DNA of 46,586 nt from an uncultured Mycoplasmatota bacterium (GTDB lineage: Bacteria; Bacillota_I; Bacilli_A; RF39; UBA660). The notes beneath the pieces are model-generated. The model did no database searches, had not been told where the DNA came from, and saw only the letters and a list, made by a program, of their open reading frames with translations. How positions within the stretch are numbered: position 1 is the first letter of the stretch; each line of letters starts with the position of its first letter. Positions 42,505 through 46,586 of the stretch are shown one piece after another. The stretch covers positions 1-46,586 of the forward strand of contig URNW01000010.1 in NCBI GenBank assembly GCA_900549285.1. The letters are read 5' to 3'. The position numbers and the translations under genes were made by a program.

Positions 42505-42694
42505 AAATAAAAAGATGGCACCTAAAAGGGCGTTTATAACGCGGTACCACCTTTATTTTATTACTCTTTTGTCTTTAAGGGAACTACCCCACATACTCTA
42601 AAAAGCAAGTTCATAACTTTCTTTTATCTGTTTTCATCAACCACAGACTTTCTTTAAAAAGAAACATTATTACTACTCTTTTTTTCCACGTATT
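42505..42694 (-). promoter_or_regulatory. T-box riboswitch (leucine) controlling small membrane gene and leuS
   Basis: On the minus strand the T-box sequence AAGGTGGTACCGCG is at 42553-42540, the antiterminator element that pairs with uncharged tRNA ends. Stem I precedes it with the AGAGTAG and GA-rich parts, and the specifier loop shows GAA-CTT-GC, with CTT (Leu) at 42609-42607. A terminator follows: GGTGGTACC with GGTGCCATC then TTTTTATTTT. Low charged tRNA-Leu therefore raises leuS and the small gene. Confidence 0.88.
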
Positions 42695-42700
42695 TACCCT

Positions 42701-42729
42701 ATTTTACTAAATTTCAGAAACATATTCAA
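42701..42729 (-). promoter_or_regulatory. Promoter of the T-box leader
   Basis: Minus strand TTGAAT (42729-42724), 17-bp spacer, TAAAAT (42706-42701). It lies inside the 3' end of the GH31 gene. Confidence 0.7.
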
Positions 42730-45112
42730 GTAGTTTTATAAACATTCTTACGAAAACATCTTTTAAACCTTTTCTTTTTAATTTCCTAATTTCAATTCTT
42801 TTTTTGTTAGTCTCCATTGTACTAAACATAATTGCTGCAATCATTTCTTTTAATTCAGTTTTGATTTTGGCATCATTAATAATTGAATTGATATCTTCAT
42901 TAATTAATCTAACCGCATCTATTTCGATATCTCGTCCTTTACAATTAATTGTTAATTGACTAGTTGTTGGGATGTTTTTAGCTATTACGACAAAGTCATT
43001 TTCATCAGTAAAACTTTCTATTGGGATTTCTGTATCATTAATATACGCAGTTACATCTTCTGCTTCTCTAGTATTTCTAAAGCGAATCTTATAAGTTCTG
43101 TTATTTGGTATTATTCCAGTCTTTCCTTCAATTGGTCTTATAATTAAAGTGTAATTGTTGGCTAAATAGTTATAATCAATCGCTGTTATAATATAATATC
43201 CCTCTTCATTTAATCTTGATAAGCCATCATCTTCATATAATTTATAAATATTACTTCTTCCGGGGAATACATGAATTTCTAATCCTTCTGGTGGATTCGT
43301 ATCATTTAAATTCTCTCCTAATATTCCTAAAGGAATAATGGAACCACTTTTTGCAAATACCGGATAATCTTCATCTTTATAGAAGGCAACATATTTTCTA
43401 TTGCCCGGAAACTTCTTCCCCGTTTTAAAATCATACCATGTTCCTTTTGGCAAAAATATTTGTTCTACACATCTGTTCATAATATTATCTTGTTTTTTCG
43501 TTATTGCTTTTACTAATAATTCACTTCCAAAATAATATTCATTCTTATAAGCTGGTTCATCATATACTTCAGGATAACTATAATATAAAGGTTGAATTAA
43601 TGGTAACCCAGTCTTATGATACTTATATCCTTCCGTATATAAATAAGGAATTAATCTTTGTCTTAAATGACAATATTCTTTGGCAATGGTATATGTTTTA
43701 ATATCCCAACTCCAAGGTTCTCTTTTATAATAGTGTCCTCTTTCACAAGCTAATCTAAATATTGGGCTAAAAGTACCAAACTGTACATATCTAATATATA
43801 GTTCACTATCTTCCATTCCACCTTTAAATCCCCCAATATCATGACTCCACCATGATATACCAAAGTTTGAGGCACTAGAATTAAAACTTGGTAAATAATT
43901 TAGGGTATCAAAGCCAACACTTGTTTTACCAGAATAGTGCACTCCATATAGGTGGCTAGCTACTAAATTATTTCTTGAAAATAAGAATGGCCTTTTATGA
44001 TTATCTCTATAATAATTCATAAAATGATAATGATTTAAAGCTTTTAAAGTTTCAAAATCATAGTTATAGTCAATCCAGTAAAAGTCTACTCCTAGACTAT
44101 CTAATGGCTTTATTAAATGATTAAAATAAATTGCTAAAAAGGTTTTATCAAAAACATTAAAAGGTATTCTTCTTGTATTAATTAAACCAAGCTCGGTTGC
44201 TATCATACGGAATTGTTCTTCATGTTCTCCAATTCCTTCTACAGGATCTAGGTTAATTCCTACTCTTACTCCACGTTCATGCATGTAAGTTGTAAACTCA
44301 TAAGGATCAGGGAATAATTCCTTAGAAAAAGTAAATCCAGTTTTAAATTTATTTAAATCCCTTTTATCTTTTAAATGCCAAAATTCATTTAATAATAAAA
44401 CTGATATTGGTATTCCATGTAAATTGAAGGCTTTAATTAACTTTTTGGTATCTTCAAAAGAATAAATAATGTCTCTATTCCACCATATTCCTAAAGCATA
44501 TCTTGGAAGAAGTGGTGGAAGCCCTGTTAAAGTAAAATAATCTTTTAAACACAAACCAAAATCTCTTCGATAAATAAATAAGTAAGTATCTATTCTTTTT
44601 TCAGTTGGTTTTACTAAAAAACCGTCATCCATAAATACTAAGCTTCTTGAATCGTCAAAAGAAGCAAAACCATCTGTAGAATATAACCCCTTTTTTAAAG
44701 CACTTTTCATATTTTTATCAAGTGATACTTTTGTTGCTCCAAAATTACGGGCTTCCGGATGATTAAAATACCATATTTTATCACTATTCATCAGTCCTAC
44801 TTTTAAGTTTTGATCTGGAGCATATTTTGGCCCAATAAATGGTCTTCCTTTTACATACTGTAAAACAAAATATTTGGTTTGGATTACTAGTGTTTTATCA
44901 TTTTCTTCTACTTGAAACTCAGGTACACTAAAATTACGGAAGCGAGCAAATTCCGTTGGATGATCAAAAAAGCGACCATTAGCATCATACTCAAAACGAA
45001 TTAATCTTTCACTTAATATGGTAATACGATATTTATTCCCCTTGAATATGGCTTTATCGTTTGCTAAAGCATTGGTATAATCAACTTTAAAATGCGCATC
45101 TAGCTTTGCCAC
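42707..45112 (-). CDS. Glycoside hydrolase family 31 (alpha-glucosidase-like)
   Basis: 801 residues. GH31 catalytic barrel: FYWIDYNYD with nucleophile D348, GFDTLNYLPSF with likely acid/base D402, and SWWSHDIGGF after it. N-terminal beta domain (residues 1-190) and C-terminal beta domains (about 530-700) as in the family, then about 70 helical residues. Family members cut alpha-glucosides, alpha-xylosides or related sugars. No signal peptide, so probably cytoplasmic. Starts at GTG 45112 after AAGGAG. The promoter lies 30 bp upstream. The T-box transcription start lies within its 3' end. Confidence 0.88.
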   Translation of the reverse strand: MAKLDAHFKVDYTNALANDKAIFKGNKYRITILSERLIRFEYDANGRFFDHPTEFARFRNFSVPEFQVEENDKTLVIQTKYFVLQYVKGRPFIGPKYAPDQNLKVGLMNSDKIWYFNHPEARNFGATKVSLDKNMKSALKKGLYSTDGFASFDDSRSLVFMDDGFLVKPTEKRIDTYLFIYRRDFGLCLKDYFTLTGLPPLLPRYALGIWWNRDIIYSFEDTKKLIKAFNLHGIPISVLLLNEFWHLKDKRDLNKFKTGFTFSKELFPDPYEFTTYMHERGVRVGINLDPVEGIGEHEEQFRMIATELGLINTRRIPFNVFDKTFLAIYFNHLIKPLDSLGVDFYWIDYNYDFETLKALNHYHFMNYYRDNHKRPFLFSRNNLVASHLYGVHYSGKTSVGFDTLNYLPSFNSSASNFGISWWSHDIGGFKGGMEDSELYIRYVQFGTFSPIFRLACERGHYYKREPWSWDIKTYTIAKEYCHLRQRLIPYLYTEGYKYHKTGLPLIQPLYYSYPEVYDEPAYKNEYYFGSELLVKAITKKQDNIMNRCVEQIFLPKGTWYDFKTGKKFPGNRKYVAFYKDEDYPVFAKSGSIIPLGILGENLNDTNPPEGLEIHVFPGRSNIYKLYEDDGLSRLNEEGYYIITAIDYNYLANNYTLIIRPIEGKTGIIPNNRTYKIRFRNTREAEDVTAYINDTEIPIESFTDENDFVVIAKNIPTTSQLTINCKGRDIEIDAVRLINEDINSIINDAKIKTELKEMIAAIMFSTMETNKKRIEIRKLKRKGLKDVFVRMFIKLLEYVSEI

Positions 45113-45141
45113 ACTACCATACTCCTTTTACTCTATAATTA

Positions 45142-45170
45142 ATCATACCATAAAATACATGCTTTTACAA
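45142..45170 (-). promoter_or_regulatory. Promoter of the GH31 gene
   Basis: Minus strand TTGTAA (45170-45165), 17-bp spacer, TATGAT (45147-45142) with TG upstream. No clear catabolite-control operator was recognised next to it. Confidence 0.6.
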
Positions 45171-45246
45171 TTATTTATCATGAAAAATATTATGGCAAGC
45201 TATGAGCTGTAGCACTAAGAGGCAAATTTAATTTGTTTACTATTAG

Positions 45247-45306
45247 AAAACGTCTCGTGCTTTTAGTTAAAACATTTTATTAGTTTTATCTTGCACGAGA
45301 CGTTTT
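45247..45306. terminator. Long hairpin downstream of the lectin-like gene
   Basis: AAAACGTCTCGTGC (45247-45260) pairs with GCACGAGACGTTTT (45293-45306), a perfect 14-bp stem with inner pairing of AAAAC/GTTTT. It probably terminates the lectin-like gene from one side. Confidence 0.65.
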
Positions 45307-45385
45307 ATTTTTACTGTTTTCTAAGATTTTTTAAGAGTCATTTTGCATCACGTCACCACTACACTCCTCCTTGAAGTGTTCACTA

Positions 45386-45415
45386 CCATTTGTAGTTTTA
45401 TGAAACTACAAATGG
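45386..45415. repeat. Perfect 13-bp hairpin overlapping the stop codon of the lectin-like gene
   Basis: CCATTTGTAGTTT, loop TATG, AAACTACAAATGG. The stop codon TAA at 45400-45398 falls at the loop. No T-run follows, so this is not a classical terminator. It stands about 55 bp after the variable repeat. Confidence 0.8.
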
Positions 45416-46586
45416 ATCACTACTTGTTCCGCTTCCTGTTACTTTCACATCAGCTGACAGATTTATTACTGGGCGCACACCAAACGTGCTATCCACCCAG
45501 TTGTAATTGAGGTTGCCATCCGAAGTCACAGTGAGCACGAAAGCATAACTGCTCGACGCATTAAAGTAATACGGAGACATGGTCCAATAAACTTGGTTAG
45601 TATATAGATAATAACTTTGATTAGTTTGTCTATATACTCCTCCTGCCATGGCTACTTCATCTGCTGTAATGAGTCCTACTGGATTAGATAGTGCTTTATT
45701 TCCCTTACTACTTCCACTTACTGTATATAAATCACTACTATTCTTACATTTTAATGTTGGAGATTTTGTACTATTTACTAATCTGATATATCCTCCATAG
45801 TATGTAGTTGTTATTCCTGTTCCTCCTGAACCATTACTACTTGATGAACTTGTACTTGGTTCTCTATCTCCACAAAATCCTGCTTCTGTACTTACCTTAT
45901 TTCCAAATCCTTTATTTGCTATATTAGTCTGATACCAACTATCCAATACTCCCTTGATTGTACTATTATTATTATTTGCATGGGTTGCTGCATAACTACT
46001 TGCTCCTGTACTTCCATACATATATCCTACATACGCATTGTCATTATATGAACTATTATATGCACTTGTTTGTATTTGAGTACTTGTTCCTGTTGTAGCT
46101 GTACTCGTTCCATTATAGATTAATCTAATAGATCCATCTCCATTGATTCTGATAATCCTCCAGTAGTATCCTGCAAATTTTACCCAGTTATTAGTTACTG
46201 CTCCTCTAAAGTAGTAACTATCTCCCCAGTCATCTTGAGTCTTGTATACTCCTTCATTTGTTGTTGCTACTTGGCTAAAGTTTGGTGTTCCACTATTAAC
46301 AGAATTATTTGCTAATATTGTATTACATGCCTCTGCTCCTTCTGGACATAGTTTTACTCCTTCTATTACATTACTGCATATGATTTTACTTGTATTATTT
46401 AGTTTGGTACATACCATTTGATTTTCTTCTTTACTTTCTACTTCTACTGTATAGCTATTATTACTTACTGTTGCACTTGTATTTGGTTCACATATGTTGT
46501 CTGTTGTAATACAATAACTTGCACTGGTTAATCCTTCTGTTAATGTACTTGTTACTGTTGTTCCTTCTATTCCAAACTTGGCTTCT
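45398..46586 (-). CDS. Secreted lectin-like (DUF6273-type) protein, N-terminus outside window
   Basis: At least 396 residues, open to the window edge: the frame continues above 46417 as KFGIEGTTVTSTLTEG, SASYCITTDNICEP and VEVESKEENQ, so the Met at 46417 is internal. Cys pairs (ICSNVIEGVKLC) suggest export. Then WRIIRINGDGSIRLIYNG, and a C-terminal domain of the type WTMSPYYFNASSSYAF...SDGNLNYNW...GVRPVINL, the C-type-lectin-like fold of DUF6273 proteins. The last about 35 residues before GVRPV form the variable repeat (45578-45470), which is much GC-richer than the rest. It ends with SDPFVVS. Role probably surface binding; ligand unknown. Confidence 0.72.
   Translation of the reverse strand, partial: EAKFGIEGTTVTSTLTEGLTSASYCITTDNICEPNTSATVSNNSYTVEVESKEENQMVCTKLNNTSKIICSNVIEGVKLCPEGAEACNTILANNSVNSGTPNFSQVATTNEGVYKTQDDWGDSYYFRGAVTNNWVKFAGYYWRIIRINGDGSIRLIYNGTSTATTGTSTQIQTSAYNSSYNDNAYVGYMYGSTGASSYAATHANNNNSTIKGVLDSWYQTNIANKGFGNKVSTEAGFCGDREPSTSSSSSNGSGGTGITTTYYGGYIRLVNSTKSPTLKCKNSSDLYTVSGSSKGNKALSNPVGLITADEVAMAGGVYRQTNQSYYLYTNQVYWTMSPYYFNASSSYAFVLTVTSDGNLNYNWVDSTFGVRPVINLSADVKVTGSGTSSDPFVVS
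45470..45578 (-). repeat. Variable-repeat-like block in the lectin-like gene
   Basis: 109 bp from GTCTCCGTAT to GTGCGCCCA. Identical blocks with the 3923-4028 repeat: the ten bases at the 5' end, GGCAACCTCAA, GTG, ACG, and the last 14 bases (TTGGTGTGCGCCCA). Codons GTG, CTC, TCG, GGC, CGC contrast with the AT-rich codons just outside it. Confidence 0.65.

Noticed and set aside
45148..45170. Catabolite-control operator before the GH31 gene.
   Set aside because: TGTAAAAGCATGTA near the -35 resembles one, but two or three core positions do not fit.
46309..46417. Met at 46417 as the start of the lectin-like protein.
   Set aside because: The frame stays open to the window edge with protein-like sequence, so the true start is outside.

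Overview
The window is strongly AT-rich and reads with the standard bacterial code: TGA is a genuine stop (for example where the gene at 42091 overlaps leuS). It carries strong Shine-Dalgarno sites and many short Rho-independent terminators. A spoVAC-spoVAD-spoVAE operon with a sigma-G-like promoter, scpA/scpB, a T-box leader before leuS and an LCP protein point to an endospore-capable low-GC Firmicute of the Bacilli type, probably an uncultured gut lineage. The rank is inference. Most genes lie on the minus strand.

Layout. 1-3.5 kb: murD (C-terminus cut by the window edge), a secreted glucosaminidase-like protein, a small unknown protein and a divergent SEDS (RodA/FtsW) gene. 3.5-4.4 kb: an 890-bp stretch without a large gene that holds (i) a candidate type I toxin-antitoxin pair, (ii) a 106-bp repeat with its own promoter and terminator that matches the variable C-terminus of the gene at 45.4-46.6 kb, and (iii) a hairpin small RNA with a consensus promoter. 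4.4-7.8 kb: an operon of four pilin/pseudopilin-like proteins, a degenerate CpaE/TadZ-like ATPase and, further down, a separate membrane-anchored protein. 7.9-11.5 kb: CPBP protease, a degenerate metallophosphoesterase, LCP and PAP2 proteins. 11.6-14 kb: tRNA-Leu(CAA), a Fic protein, a frameshifted remnant and a lipoprotein whose natural start codon reads ATA. 14-16.8 kb: AbrB-type protein plus hydrolase, a membrane XRE regulator and a YjbR-like protein. 16.8-25.4 kb: a MacB-like ABC transporter, pentapeptide protein, scpB, scpA, an unknown membrane protein and the spoVA operon. 25.5-28.8 kb: a MerR-controlled operon of hydrolase, membrane-anchored aldo/keto reductase and membrane-anchored flavodoxin, then tRNA-Cys.

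29-37.3 kb is an accessory locus: a membrane-tethered XRE regulator, two secreted proteins and two MacB-like ABC transporter sets with weakly similar permeases. One of the two ATPases is frameshifted. It resembles bacteriocin or antimicrobial-peptide export/immunity loci, without a named family. 37.5-46.6 kb: CorA, a small unknown, a TasA/camelysin-like secreted protein, T-box-controlled small membrane protein plus leuS, a GH31 glycosidase, and a partial secreted protein with a DUF6273-like (C-type-lectin-like) C-terminus.

The most interesting signal is the pair of repeats at 3923-4028 (+, non-coding, own promoter and terminator) and 45470-45578 (-, the variable tip of the lectin-like domain). 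Homology stops at the repeat borders, the invariant blocks are GC-rich and A-poor, and differences are concentrated at adenines of the non-coding copy. This is the layout of a diversity-generating retroelement template/variable repeat pair, but no reverse transcriptase lies in the window and the mismatches are not exclusively at adenines, so a sibling variable repeat or a recombination cassette remains possible.
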